Shown here in pieces: positions 52,593-62,140 of a DNA stretch of 64,000 nucleotides; within the stretch, counting starts at the first letter, position 1, and every line of letters begins with the position of its first letter. The notes beneath the pieces are model-generated. The model was not told the origin of the DNA. It was given only the letters and a program-made list of their open reading frames with translations, and ran no database searches. The translations under genes and the position numbers were made by a program. Source of the DNA: Bacteroidales bacterium (GTDB lineage Bacteria; Bacteroidota; Bacteroidia; Bacteroidales; P3); assembly GCA_017455205.1 (NCBI GenBank), contig JAFTBM010000034.1, positions 1 through 64,000 on the forward strand. Direction: 5' to 3'.

Positions 52593-54065
52593 ATGATGCA
52601 AATCAAAGATATAATCAAAGGAATAGAGGCAGAGGTGATAGGCGATGTCGCACTGAAAGTAGGTGATGTGCAGTTCGATTCGCGTAAAGTGCGCAGAGGG
52701 AGTCTGTTTGTTGCCCAACGAGGCACAATCGTTGATGGGCATAACTACATAGGTGCTGCGGTGGCACAAGGAGCAGCTGCGGTGGTGTGTGAGGAACTGA
52801 CGGCAGAAGTGCCAGCAGATGTGGTAGTGGTGAAGGTGAAGGATAGCAGTTTGGCCTTGGGGCAGATAGCGGCCAATTATTACGGGAGACCATCGGAGCG
52901 GCTGGCTTTGGTCGGAATCACTGGCACTAATGGTAAAACCACCACGGTAACGCTCCTACACAGGCTTTTCCGCAATCTGGGATACCATGTAGGGTTAATC
53001 TCAACCATCATCAACAAGATAGATGAGGCGGAAGTGGCCACCAGCCACACCACACCCGATGCTTTGGAGCTCAACCGATTGTTGGCTGCGATGGTGGATG
53101 CGGGTTGCCAGTATTGCTTCATGGAGGTGAGTAGCCATGCCGTGGTGCAGAAGCGTATTGCGGGACTACATTTTGCTGGAGCTATATTCAGCAACATCAC
53201 CCATGACCACCTTGACTTCCACCGCACGATGGCCAATTATATCGCGGCCAAGAAGGGCTTCTTTGATATGCTGCCCAAAGAGGCATGGGCTTTGACCAAC
53301 GTGGATGATCGCAACGGCAAGGTGATGGTGCAAAATTGCAAAGCAAAGGTAATGACCTATGCCCTGCAGCGTGAGGCCGACTTCCGGTGTAAGCTCATCG
53401 AAAATACATTCCAAGGAATGTACCTCAACGTGCAAGGAAGCGAGGTGTGGTGCAGGTTGGTGGGCAGGTTTAATGCCTACAATCTGATGGCGATATATGG
53501 TGCGGCAGTGATGTGTGGAGCCGACAAGGCCGAGGTGCTACGGCAGTTGAGCCTTCTGGAGCCTGCTCCTGGGCGTTTCCAATACATAGGTGATGGGAAA
53601 GTGGTGGGGATAGTGGACTATGCTCACACGCCAGATGCCCTGCTGAATGTGCTTACCACAATAGACGAAGTTCGCCAGAAGTCGCAATCTATCATCACAG
53701 TGGTAGGCTGTGGTGGCGACCGCGACCGCACGAAACGGCCCGAGATGGCCAAAATTGCTGCCGAGGGGAGCGACAAGGTGGTGCTAACCACAGACAATCC
53801 CCGTTCGGAGGAACCTGATGCTATCCTAAACGATATGGAACAGGGACTCTCTGCCCAGCAAAAGTGCCGTGCAGTTCGCATAACCGACCGCAGGAAGGCC
53901 ATACGGACAGCCTGCATGATGGCACATGATGGTGATATTGTGCTGGTGGCTGGTAAAGGGCATGAAAAGTATCAAGAAGTGAAAGGGGTAAGGTCGCATT
54001 TCGACGACGTAGAGGAGTTGGGTGCGGCTCTTGCCGAGAGGGAAGCCTCAAAGAATGATAATTAA
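52593..54065 (+). CDS. murE: UDP-MurNAc-L-Ala-D-Glu:meso-diaminopimelate ligase
   Basis: Adds the third amino acid of the peptidoglycan stem. The 490-residue protein has the N-terminal substrate domain (DSRKVRRGSLFVAQRG), the ATPase P-loop GITGTNGKTTTV, the EVSSHAVVQKRI segment and a C-terminal domain with TDNPRSEEP. The DNPR pattern indicates meso-diaminopimelate rather than lysine as substrate. Two ATG codons open the frame (52593 and 52596). A 315-base interval with repeat A3 separates it from mraY. Confidence 0.96.
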   Translation: MMQIKDIIKGIEAEVIGDVALKVGDVQFDSRKVRRGSLFVAQRGTIVDGHNYIGAAVAQGAAAVVCEELTAEVPADVVVVKVKDSSLALGQIAANYYGRPSERLALVGITGTNGKTTTVTLLHRLFRNLGYHVGLISTIINKIDEAEVATSHTTPDALELNRLLAAMVDAGCQYCFMEVSSHAVVQKRIAGLHFAGAIFSNITHDHLDFHRTMANYIAAKKGFFDMLPKEAWALTNVDDRNGKVMVQNCKAKVMTYALQREADFRCKLIENTFQGMYLNVQGSEVWCRLVGRFNAYNLMAIYGAAVMCGADKAEVLRQLSLLEPAPGRFQYIGDGKVVGIVDYAHTPDALLNVLTTIDEVRQKSQSIITVVGCGGDRDRTKRPEMAKIAAEGSDKVVLTTDNPRSEEPDAILNDMEQGLSAQQKCRAVRITDRRKAIRTACMMAHDGDIVLVAGKGHEKYQEVKGVRSHFDDVEELGAALAEREASKNDN

Positions 54066-54380
54066 AGTTGAACCCAATAGTATCCGAAACGTCATATTAG
54101 AAATTTCGTAATGGGAAAGAATTTGTTCATGTGCTGGGAGGGACTTGGTCCGTGTCAACTCCGTGTCAACTCCGTGTCAGGTCCGTGTCACGTCCGAGTG
54201 GAGTCGGACTTAACACGGGCCAAACACGGGCCAAACACGGACCAAACACGCACCAAGTCCCTACTGGCCGCACCTCCATTTGCGAGGCGCTTCGAATGCC
54301 TTGCGGGGGCAATTCTTGGCGATGATTGTTCGTAAAAATATTTAGGCCACTGTTGTGTTGAATCATAAGGAATAGAGACT
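54066..54380. other. Interval between murE and mraY holding repeat A3
   Basis: No gene is seen. The interval interrupts an otherwise tightly packed cluster and is filled largely by repeat copy A3 and its flank. Confidence 0.7.
54147..54267 (+). repeat. Dispersed 11-bp-pitch intergenic repeat, family A copy 3
   Basis: Eleven 11-bp units run in phase: four NNTCCGTGTCA units, the centre CGTCCGAGTGG/AGTCGGACTTA, then ACACGGGCCAA twice, ACACGGACCAA, ACACGCACCAA and GTCCCTACTGG. The design is the same as copies A1 and A2. It lies inside the division cluster, in the orientation of the genes. Confidence 0.85.
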
Positions 54381-55559
54381 ATGCTATACTATCTTTTTGA
54401 TTGGTTGGACAGGGTATGGAATCTTCCAGGAGCAGGAGTGTTCCAGTATATCTCTTTCCGTGCGGGGGCAAGCATTGTTACTTCGCTGCTGATTACTCTT
54501 TTTCTCGGCAAGCCATTCATCCGCTGGATGAAGCAGAAGATGGGAATGCTTGACGACGTCCGAACCGAGCTTGGGTTGGAAGGTGCTTCGCAAAAGGCAC
54601 AGACCCCGACTATGGGCGGCCTGCTTATTATCACAGCCATCATTGTGCCGACATTGCTTTTCGCTAAGCTTGATAATGTGTACGTGTTGATTATGATTGG
54701 GACGACACTATGGATGGGGTGTGTGGGATTTTTGGACGATTACCTTAAAAAGAGGAAAGGGAAGGCTGGGTTGCCGGGGAAGTATAAGCTGGTGGGACAA
54801 GTGGCATTGGGATTAGCCGTAGGGCTGGTTATGGTGTTTCACCCCTGCATTGAAGAGCCTTTGAAGACCACGATTCCTTTTGTGAAGAACAATGAATTTG
54901 ACTATACCTGGCTGGTCTCTTGGCTTGGATCGTGGGCAGTTGATTACGCTTGGGTGGTGTTTGTGCTGATTGTTATCTTCATAGTGGCTGCCGTGAGCAA
55001 TGCTTCCAATCTGACCGATGGTATTGATGGTATAGCCACTGGGGTGGCTGCTGTGAATGGTGGTGTGCTTGCCCTGTTGGCTTGGATTACGGGCAATGTC
55101 ATCATGGCCAGCTACCTCAATATTATGTACTTGCCCAATGTGGGCGAACTGGCAGTGTTCAGCATGGCCTTTGTGGGTGCTACGCTTGGGTTCTTGTGGT
55201 TCAATACTCATCCTGCCGAAATCTTTATGGGCGACACGGGGTCGCTTACCATCGGGGGTATCATCGCCGTCTTTGCCGTTTTGATTAAGAAGGAGCTTTT
55301 GCTCCCTGTGCTTTGTGGTATCTATTTGGTGGAAGATCTCTCGGTTATCATTCAGACGGTCGCCTGCAAGCGTTACCGGCGCAAGCATAAGTTGCCCGCT
55401 GGCGAAATGGTGCCAGTGGAAAAGCGCCCTTTCCTGATGTCGCCTTTGCACCACCACTACCAGAAGAAAGGTCAGGCAGAGGAGAAGGTGGTAACCCGAT
55501 TTATCATCGTAGCCATTTTGCTGGCTATCTTTACATTGACAACTCTTAAATTAAGATAG
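54381..55559 (+). CDS. mraY: Phospho-MurNAc-pentapeptide translocase
   Basis: Makes lipid I on the inner membrane. The 392-residue polytopic protein has about ten transmembrane segments, TPTMGGLLII, the Asp-rich GFLDDYLKKRKGK, SNASNLTDGIDGIA, FMGDTGSLTIG and the C-terminal MSPLHHHYQKKG motif. All catalytic residues appear to be in place. Confidence 0.97.
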   Translation: MLYYLFDWLDRVWNLPGAGVFQYISFRAGASIVTSLLITLFLGKPFIRWMKQKMGMLDDVRTELGLEGASQKAQTPTMGGLLIITAIIVPTLLFAKLDNVYVLIMIGTTLWMGCVGFLDDYLKKRKGKAGLPGKYKLVGQVALGLAVGLVMVFHPCIEEPLKTTIPFVKNNEFDYTWLVSWLGSWAVDYAWVVFVLIVIFIVAAVSNASNLTDGIDGIATGVAAVNGGVLALLAWITGNVIMASYLNIMYLPNVGELAVFSMAFVGATLGFLWFNTHPAEIFMGDTGSLTIGGIIAVFAVLIKKELLLPVLCGIYLVEDLSVIIQTVACKRYRRKHKLPAGEMVPVEKRPFLMSPLHHHYQKKGQAEEKVVTRFIIVAILLAIFTLTTLKLR

Positions 55560-55560
55560 A

Positions 55561-56097
55561 ATGACTCTTGAATCTTTAGCCAAAATGGGGCAAGAATATG
55601 GCCACTCGAGCTTGGCCGCCCTTGACGCTGACCGCCTGAAAGCTATGCGAAACGCATCGCTGCGTGCCTGCTTCAACCGTATTGAGGACACCCCGTTTAG
55701 GATTGAACCAGTCGCCCGTATCATAGGTCGTGAATATATCAACGATGCAGCGGCCCGCACGCCTAATGCCACGTGGTATGCTTTGGAGACGCTGCAGGGG
55801 GGGCTGATATGGATTGCCTGCGGAAGTGACCATCCAGTAGACTATAGCAAACTCGTCCCTTCGGCCTTGCGCAAGGTGCGTATGCTGCTCGTGCTTGGCC
55901 CCGACGAGCAGTTGAGGAATGCTTTCAAAGATGCTGTCCACAATATCCAGTCGTGCAGCTCGCTGTCTGAAGCCTTGCACCTCGCCTACCTCTATGATGC
56001 TCAGGATGTCAGCGTCCTATTTTCGCCCGCGACCGATGATGGTATTCCCTCGAGGGTGTGGGGCGAGCGTTTCCGCCATGAAGTAAATGAACTCTAA
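55561..56097 (+). CDS. MurD reduced to its C-terminal domain
   Basis: A 178-residue protein at the place normally held by murD (mraY-murD-ftsW). From about residue 30 it follows the C-terminal domain of Bacteroidota MurD: FRIEPVARIIGREYINDAAA, NATWYALETLQGG, WIACGSDHPVDYSKLVP, KVRMLLVLGP, LSEALHLAYLYDAQDVSVLFSPA. It ends RVWGERFRHEVNEL. The UDP-binding N-domain and the central ATPase domain with its GTNGKT loop are missing. Conserved residues are changed (NDSKAT-type to NDAAAR, SPACASFD-type to SPATDDGI). The frame is intact and starts one base after the mraY stop. It cannot be an active ligase alone; a complete MurD must be encoded elsewhere, or another enzyme must substitute. Confidence 0.75.
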   Translation: MTLESLAKMGQEYGHSSLAALDADRLKAMRNASLRACFNRIEDTPFRIEPVARIIGREYINDAAARTPNATWYALETLQGGLIWIACGSDHPVDYSKLVPSALRKVRMLLVLGPDEQLRNAFKDAVHNIQSCSSLSEALHLAYLYDAQDVSVLFSPATDDGIPSRVWGERFRHEVNEL

Positions 56098-56123
56098 ACG
56101 GCCATAGCTATATTCTGCCTCTA

Positions 56124-57383
56124 ATGGATTCTGTCGCACATACACAGGCTTCCACCACCAAGCGTCGCCCTCACTTCGGTGGCCTTTTCCGTGGCGACAC
56201 CGTGATATGGGTGGTCTTCGTGCTGTTAAGTGCCATCTCGCTTTTGGCCGTCTATAGTTCTATTGGCCTTGAAGCCTACACACACTTCACCTCAAAGACC
56301 CCCACCACACTCTTCCTACGCCATTTTGTCATCGTCCTTTTGTCCTATGTGGTGGTCATCGTCTTCTCGCATACCGACTATCGCTATTTCTCCCGATTTT
56401 CTGTCCTCTTCTATTGGCTCTCGCTCGCCCTCTTGGCCTTGATGCTGGCTCTGCACGGGCGCTGGCTTCGTGTCCCTATCATTGGGCAATTCCAGCCCTC
56501 CGAGATAGCAAAGGTGGCCTTGATAGTATTTATTGCACGACTTATGGCCTTGAAGAAGGATTCAATTAGGGATCTCGGCACTTTCTTTATGCTGCTCGTC
56601 TACGTGGTGCTGGTGGCTGCCCTCGTGTTTCCAGAGAACTTCTCCACGGCGGCTTTGATTTTCCTATCGGTCTTCCTGATGATGCTTTTTGGTGGAGTGA
56701 ACAAAACTTATTGGTGGCGAATGTTCATCATCGGCATCGCTGCTGTGGGCATCTTTTTGGCAGTGAGCTATAATCGTTATGAACGCAGCCTCAATTCTCA
56801 AGGTGATAATCCAACCATAGAAACTACCCTCCAGCGACAGTCAACCTGGGGGCATAGGCTCTATTCATTTGTGAACCCAGACTATGCCGAACTTTCGCAA
56901 GCCAATATGGCCAAGATGGCAATTGCCCGTGGCGGACTGATGGGGGCTGGTGTCGGTCAGACCATACATGCACGCCTAATGACCCAGGCTCACAACGACT
57001 TTATCTTCGCCATCATCATCGAAGAATGTGGACTCTTCGCGGGTATGGGCGTCTTTATCCTCTATTGTATACTCTACTTCCGATGTATTATGCTCTTTAT
57101 GCGCTGCAAAGGGCGTTTTGGTGCATTGGTGGCGGTGGGTCTCGGCACTATGATTTTCCTCCAAGCACTGGTCAATATGTGTGTGGCCGTGGGGGTGCTT
57201 CCTGTTACAGGGCAGACTCTCCCGTTTATCAGCTATGGTGGCACTTCCTATCTCCTCTTGGCACTTTCTTTGGGCATTATCCAATCGGTAGCTGCCGATG
57301 TCAAGCGTCAGAAGTATCAGGAGCAGAAGGAGGCAACCCCTGTGGCTAATACCCCTGAAACCGAACCTGCAAACAACGAATAG
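56124..57383 (+). CDS. ftsW: Septal peptidoglycan glycosyltransferase FtsW
   Basis: A SEDS-family polymerase that works with FtsI. The 419-residue protein has about ten transmembrane segments, IGQFQPSEIAKVALIVF, the Asn/Asp-containing loop LYSFVNPDYAELSQANMAKMAIARGG, QAHNDFIFAIIIEE and the C-terminal PFISYGGTSYLL. The long Pro/Glu tail is cytoplasmic. FtsW rather than RodA is chosen because of its place in the dcw cluster. Confidence 0.95.
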   Translation: MDSVAHTQASTTKRRPHFGGLFRGDTVIWVVFVLLSAISLLAVYSSIGLEAYTHFTSKTPTTLFLRHFVIVLLSYVVVIVFSHTDYRYFSRFSVLFYWLSLALLALMLALHGRWLRVPIIGQFQPSEIAKVALIVFIARLMALKKDSIRDLGTFFMLLVYVVLVAALVFPENFSTAALIFLSVFLMMLFGGVNKTYWWRMFIIGIAAVGIFLAVSYNRYERSLNSQGDNPTIETTLQRQSTWGHRLYSFVNPDYAELSQANMAKMAIARGGLMGAGVGQTIHARLMTQAHNDFIFAIIIEECGLFAGMGVFILYCILYFRCIMLFMRCKGRFGALVAVGLGTMIFLQALVNMCVAVGVLPVTGQTLPFISYGGTSYLLLALSLGIIQSVAADVKRQKYQEQKEATPVANTPETEPANNE

Positions 57384-57406
57384 CGATACTGGCAATTTGA
57401 TATATT

Positions 57407-58540
57407 ATGAGCATGAAAATCATCATCAGTGGAGGAGGTAGCGGTGGCCACATTTTCCCAGCCATCGCCATAGCCAACGAAATTAAGCGCCGCTCACCTG
57501 AAGCCGACATCCTCTTTGTCGGAGCCGAAGGTCGGATGGAAATGAGTAAAGTCCCAGCGGCTGGCTATGCTATCAAAGGTCTCCCTATTGCAGGTCTTCA
57601 GCGCAAGTTGACCCCATCTAATATTGTCAAGAATCTCCAACTCCCCTTCCGTATGATGCGAAGCCGTCGTTTAGTGATGGCCATCTTGCAGGATTTCCAG
57701 CCCGATGTGGTGGTAGGGGTTGGGGGATTCGCCAGCGAACCCACCCTTAAGGCCGCAGCCAAGCAGGGTATTCCCACGCTATTGCAGGAACAAAACTCCT
57801 ATGCTGGCTTGACCAACAGGCTCCTTGCCCGAAGGGCAAAGGCTATCTGCGTGGCCTATGAGGGTATGCAACGCTTTTTCCCAAAAGAGCGGATTGTCTT
57901 CACTGGCAACCCTGTGCGGTCTGATATTGAGCAGATGTCGGCCACCAAGGCCGAGGGATGTGCCCATTTTGGCCTCGACAGTCAGCGCCGAGTGATGCTC
58001 TCGGTCGGTGGAAGTCTGGGTGCTCGAAGCATCAATGAGATGCTCCTTTCGCACCTCCACTTTTTCCGCGAAAACAATGTGCAGCTCATTTGGCAGACGG
58101 GGCAATGGATGTTCGACCGTGCAAAGGCAGCCGTGGAGAGTGCTGGTGTCGGCGAGTGGGTCAAGGTTCACCAGTTCATCTCACGTATGGATATGGCCTA
58201 TGCTGCTGCCGATGTCATCGTCTCTCGTGCGGGTGCCATCGCTATCAGCGAACTCTGCATTGTTGGGAAACCAGTCGTGCTGATACCATCGCCCAACGTG
58301 GCCGAGGATCACCAGACTAAAAATGCCCTCGCCCTCGTCGATAAAGGGGCTGCCTTGATGGTCAAGGACGATAGTTGCAACTCGCTCTGCCTTCCGCTGG
58401 TCAAGGAATTGTTGGAAAGCACCGACAAGCGTCAGGCTATGAGTGCAGCCATTCGCAAGCTTGCTGTCTATGGGGCTGCAGGCAAAATCGTTGACCAAAT
58501 CGAGCGTATCGTGAAGCAAAATTCTCACCCCGAAAGATAA
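57407..58540 (+). CDS. murG: UDP-GlcNAc:lipid I N-acetylglucosaminyltransferase
   Basis: Makes lipid II at the inner face of the membrane. The 377-residue GT28 protein has the N-terminal ISGGGSGGHIFPAIAIA, VVGVGGFASEPTLKAA, LLQEQNSYAGLTNR, LSVGGSLGARSIN, and the donor-binding VSRAGAIAISELC and LIPSPNVAEDHQ. ATG codons at 57407 and 57413 are both possible starts. Confidence 0.96.
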   Translation: MSMKIIISGGGSGGHIFPAIAIANEIKRRSPEADILFVGAEGRMEMSKVPAAGYAIKGLPIAGLQRKLTPSNIVKNLQLPFRMMRSRRLVMAILQDFQPDVVVGVGGFASEPTLKAAAKQGIPTLLQEQNSYAGLTNRLLARRAKAICVAYEGMQRFFPKERIVFTGNPVRSDIEQMSATKAEGCAHFGLDSQRRVMLSVGGSLGARSINEMLLSHLHFFRENNVQLIWQTGQWMFDRAKAAVESAGVGEWVKVHQFISRMDMAYAAADVIVSRAGAIAISELCIVGKPVVLIPSPNVAEDHQTKNALALVDKGAALMVKDDSCNSLCLPLVKELLESTDKRQAMSAAIRKLAVYGAAGKIVDQIERIVKQNSHPER

Positions 58541-58551
58541 CACCCCGTCCT

Positions 58552-59997
58552 ATGAACTACTATTTTCTCGGCATCGGCGGCATCGGTATGAGTGCACTTG
58601 CTCGCTACTTCCACCAGCAAGGCCATCAAGTCAGTGGCTACGACCGCACCGCCACCCCGCTCACCCGCGAACTTGAGCAGGAAGGTATCTCCATTCACTA
58701 TGAAGACAATCCCTCCCTCCTGCCGCCGTCCATCGACCTTGCCGTCTACACCCCTGCCATCCCCTCCACCTCACAGGAGTTTATCGCCCTCAGTCAGCGG
58801 GGCATCCCTCTCATCAAGCGTGCACAAGCCTTGGGCGAGATAACGCAAGGCAAAAAGTGCATAGCCGTAGCTGGTAGCCACGGCAAGACTACCACCTCCA
58901 CTCTCATTGCCCACCTCCTCCACCATTCAGGTTTCGGCTGCACTGCTTTCCTCGGCGGCATTAGCAAGAATTTTGGTAGCAACCTCGTAGTAAGCCCGAC
59001 GAGCGACTATATCGTGGTCGAAGCCGATGAATACGACCGCTCTTTCCTGCAGCTTCATCCCCACTATGCTGTCATCACCTCCACCGACGCTGACCACCTC
59101 GACATTTATGGCACCCACCAGCAGCTGATGGATGCCTATATTCAGTTTGCCAACCAAGTTAGCCCCGACGGCCATCTTTTCCTCAAGCAAGGCACCTTTC
59201 TCCAAGCCGACGGCTCTCCTTATCTCGACCTCGACCACCATCACCACCATGCCCCCGAACCAGCACACGCCGACCACCACCATGCCTCCTCTGCCCCTCA
59301 TCTCCATCTTCCCCACGAGGCTGTCTCTACCTACACAGTTCGTGGCATCGAGGCCGACTTCTACGCTATCAATGTCCGTGCCTACGGAGGCAACCTCTTC
59401 TTCGACCTCCGTACACCGCAAGGCGTATTCTTCGACCTTGAACTCCGCTCCACAGCCCTCTTCAATGTCGAGAACGCTGTGGCCGCAGCTGCCGTTGTCC
59501 TCACCCTCGGCCTTAACGAACATCAATTGCGCGATGGCCTGAAGACTTTCGATGGCGTCCGCCGCCGTTTCGACTACCGCATCCGCGAAAAAGAGCTTGT
59601 CTATATCGACGACTATGCTCACCACCCTGCTGAAATCCGTTCCACCATCGAATCTGTCCGCTACCTCTACCCTGGCAAGCGCCTCGTAGGCATCTTCCAG
59701 CCCCACCTCTACTCCCGCACCCGCGACCTCGCCGACCAGTTTGCTTCTGTACTGCAGCTGCTCGATGAAGTCGTCATGCTCCCCATCTACCCCGCACGCG
59801 AAGCACCCCTGCCTGGCGTTACTTCCAGCATGCTGCTTCGCAAAATCCCTAGCCTGTCCAAGTATCTTTGCACCCCCGAGCAGGCTCTTGAACTCGTTCC
59901 AGCCCTCTGCCCCGACGTTGTGCTTACCCTCGGTGCAGGCAACATCGACCAGTTAGTACCCCAACTCGAATCCACCCTACGCGACCAACTCCTATGA
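58552..59997 (+). CDS. murC: UDP-MurNAc:L-alanine ligase with a His-rich insertion
   Basis: Adds the first amino acid of the stem peptide. The 481-residue protein has the UDP-binding YFLGIGGIGMSALARYF, the ATPase loop AVAGSHGKTTTSTL, VVEADEYDRSFLQL, DADHLDIYG, and IDDYAHHPAEIRST with the C-terminal LGAGNIDQL. Between about residues 227 and 260 lies an unusual His-rich, low-complexity insertion (DHHHHHAPEPAHADHHHAS), seen in the middle domain where family members normally have a short loop. The stop overlaps the start of ftsQ by ATGA. Confidence 0.95.
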   Translation: MNYYFLGIGGIGMSALARYFHQQGHQVSGYDRTATPLTRELEQEGISIHYEDNPSLLPPSIDLAVYTPAIPSTSQEFIALSQRGIPLIKRAQALGEITQGKKCIAVAGSHGKTTTSTLIAHLLHHSGFGCTAFLGGISKNFGSNLVVSPTSDYIVVEADEYDRSFLQLHPHYAVITSTDADHLDIYGTHQQLMDAYIQFANQVSPDGHLFLKQGTFLQADGSPYLDLDHHHHHAPEPAHADHHHASSAPHLHLPHEAVSTYTVRGIEADFYAINVRAYGGNLFFDLRTPQGVFFDLELRSTALFNVENAVAAAAVVLTLGLNEHQLRDGLKTFDGVRRRFDYRIREKELVYIDDYAHHPAEIRSTIESVRYLYPGKRLVGIFQPHLYSRTRDLADQFASVLQLLDEVVMLPIYPAREAPLPGVTSSMLLRKIPSLSKYLCTPEQALELVPALCPDVVLTLGAGNIDQLVPQLESTLRDQLL

Positions 59998-60755
59998 AGC
60001 GACCCTACACCATATTGCTCATTCTCCTCGGTGCCATCGCCCTGCTGGTGCTGACCATTGTGGCCAACATCAGCCGCTCGCACTCTACGGTGAGTGGTAT
60101 CGAGGTAAGCCTCCGCTGTGGCGATACTCCACAGCTGGTCGATGAGCAAGCGGTGATTGACAGTGTGTTGGCTGCCATTCCTGCCCTTTTAGCCACAAGG
60201 GTGCAGGATGTTGACCGACGGGCTGTGGCCGACGCAGCAGCCCGTGTCCCCTACCTGCGCGATGTCTCGGCCACCGTCAGCGTTAGCGGCAAGGTGGTCG
60301 TCCGTGCCGTCCAGTGCACGCCCATTGTCCGCCTCTTCTATGGCTCGCGCGAATACTATGTCGATGCCGACTTCCGTTTTATGCCGCCTGGCAGCCGCGG
60401 TTTCTGTGATGTCCTTGTGGCCAGTGGCCAATTCACCGAACCACTCTGCACCGACAGCCTCAACCTCCAGCTCTCATCGCTGCTCACCCTCGCCCGATGG
60501 CTCTACGACCACCCCAAATATTCCTGCCTCATCGACCAAATCTACTCCCTACCTAATGCAGACATTATCCTCGTACCCAAACTCGGAAACCACACCATAG
60601 AGCTTGGATCGGCCACCGACCTTGACGATAAGTTCTCCCGTCTTCTCCTCTTCTACCTCAAGGGTATGCCCCGTGCTGGCTGGCACACCTACTCCAAAAT
60701 CAATCTCAAGTTCAACCACCAAGTGGTCTGCACCAAAGAATCAAATAATAGATAA
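59994..60755 (+). CDS. ftsQ: Cell division protein FtsQ
   Basis: A 253-residue bitopic protein. A short cytoplasmic part, one transmembrane segment (TILLILLGAIALLVLTIVA, about 6-24) and a periplasmic region with POTRA-like then beta domain follow (VDRRAVADAAARVPYLRDVS, VRAVQCTPIVRLF, YYVDADFRFMPP). Sequence similarity in this family is low; position between murC and ftsA and the topology support the call. It links FtsL-type partners to the septal synthases. Confidence 0.88.
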   Translation: MKRPYTILLILLGAIALLVLTIVANISRSHSTVSGIEVSLRCGDTPQLVDEQAVIDSVLAAIPALLATRVQDVDRRAVADAAARVPYLRDVSATVSVSGKVVVRAVQCTPIVRLFYGSREYYVDADFRFMPPGSRGFCDVLVASGQFTEPLCTDSLNLQLSSLLTLARWLYDHPKYSCLIDQIYSLPNADIILVPKLGNHTIELGSATDLDDKFSRLLLFYLKGMPRAGWHTYSKINLKFNHQVVCTKESNNR

Positions 60756-60767
60756 ATACGATAGACT

Positions 60768-62126
60768 ATGAACGCAAACGAAATCATTGTTGGCCTCGAC
60801 ATCGGCACCACCAAGATTGCTTGCTTTGTCGGCACCCGCGACGAAAACGACAAGGTGAAAATCCTCGGCTTCGGCAAGACCGAATCGGTGGGTGTGGAAC
60901 ACGGCGTGGTCAGAAGCATCACCTACACCGCCGAGTCCATCAAAAAAGCCGTCAGCGAAGCCTCCGAGCAAGCGGGCATCCCCATCACCGAGGTCTGGGT
61001 GGGTATCGCTGGTCAGCACATCAAGTCGCGCCCAAGCCATGGTAGCGTCATGATAGCCCAAGGCCAGCCTCTCATTGAGCAGTCGGATATCGACCGCCTG
61101 ATTTCCGAACAGCACAACGTCCTGCTCGAAGCTGGCGAGGAAATTATCCACATCTTCCCCCAGCAGTATATCGTCGATGGGCAACCTTTGAGCCGCGAAA
61201 TTCCCCCGGTCGGCGTGGCTGGCAACGTGCTTGAAGCCGACTTCCACATGGTAACTGGCAACGCCCAAAACCTGCACCACATCCGCTATGCCATCGAACT
61301 GGCTGGGTTGAGCACCAAAGGCGTAGTCCTTGAACCCGTGGCCTCCTCCAAGGCAGTACTCGACGACCGCGACCGCGATGCTGGCGTAGCCATGGTCGAC
61401 ATCGGTGGTGGCACAACCGACATCGCCATCTTCTTCGATGGCATCATCCGCCACACCTCCGTCCTCCCACTTGCGGGCAACGCCATTACCAAAGACATCC
61501 AAGAAGGCTGCACCGTGCTAAAAAAACAGGCCGAAAGCCTCAAAGTGCGCTTTGGCTCCTGCCTCGTCCAAGCTGTCAGCGACCGCGACATCATTTCCAT
61601 CCCCGGCATCCACCACCAAGCCCCACGCGAAATCTATGTCAAAAACCTCGCCAAAATCATCAATGCCCGCACCAAAATGCTACTCGAGCAGGTGGAATAC
61701 GAAATTCAAACCTCTGGCCTGCAAAAGCAACTCATCGCGGGCGTAGTCCTCACCGGCGGTGGTGCACAGCTCAAAAACATTAAGGATCTCTGCGAACTCA
61801 TCACTGCCAATAGTACCCGTATCGGTATCCCCAACGAACACCTCTCCCCCTCAAGCATCGGCTACGAGGAGCTCGCTCACCCGATGTTCGCCACCGGCAT
61901 CGGCCTTGTGCTCCACGGTCTTGAAAGCACCCAGGCTGCAACTTCCAGCAGTGCCAACAAGAACGAGGAGGCCTCCGACCACGTCGATATCTTCAAGGAT
62001 ATGCCAGAGACCCCTGCCGCCGAAACCCAACCTGCTGCCACCCCGTCTGAACCCAAGCGGAAACGCTTTGGCCTCAACGCTATCAACGACTGGCTCACAC
62101 GCCAATTCACCGACGACATCGACTGA
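60768..62126 (+). CDS. ftsA: Cell division protein FtsA
   Basis: An actin-like ATPase that tethers FtsZ to the membrane. The 452-residue protein has the phosphate loop GLDIGTTKIACFVG, the SHS2 (1C) domain (VGIAGQHIKSRPSHG), VDIGGGTTDIAIF, and VVLTGGGAQLK. A Pro/Ala/Thr-rich linker leads to a C-terminal amphipathic membrane-targeting helix (RKRFGLNAINDWLTRQF). A hairpin and a new -7-like element follow before ftsZ. Confidence 0.96.
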   Translation: MNANEIIVGLDIGTTKIACFVGTRDENDKVKILGFGKTESVGVEHGVVRSITYTAESIKKAVSEASEQAGIPITEVWVGIAGQHIKSRPSHGSVMIAQGQPLIEQSDIDRLISEQHNVLLEAGEEIIHIFPQQYIVDGQPLSREIPPVGVAGNVLEADFHMVTGNAQNLHHIRYAIELAGLSTKGVVLEPVASSKAVLDDRDRDAGVAMVDIGGGTTDIAIFFDGIIRHTSVLPLAGNAITKDIQEGCTVLKKQAESLKVRFGSCLVQAVSDRDIISIPGIHHQAPREIYVKNLAKIINARTKMLLEQVEYEIQTSGLQKQLIAGVVLTGGGAQLKNIKDLCELITANSTRIGIPNEHLSPSSIGYEELAHPMFATGIGLVLHGLESTQAATSSSANKNEEASDHVDIFKDMPETPAAETQPAATPSEPKRKRFGLNAINDWLTRQFTDDID

Positions 62127-62140
62127 CAATAATCGCATCT

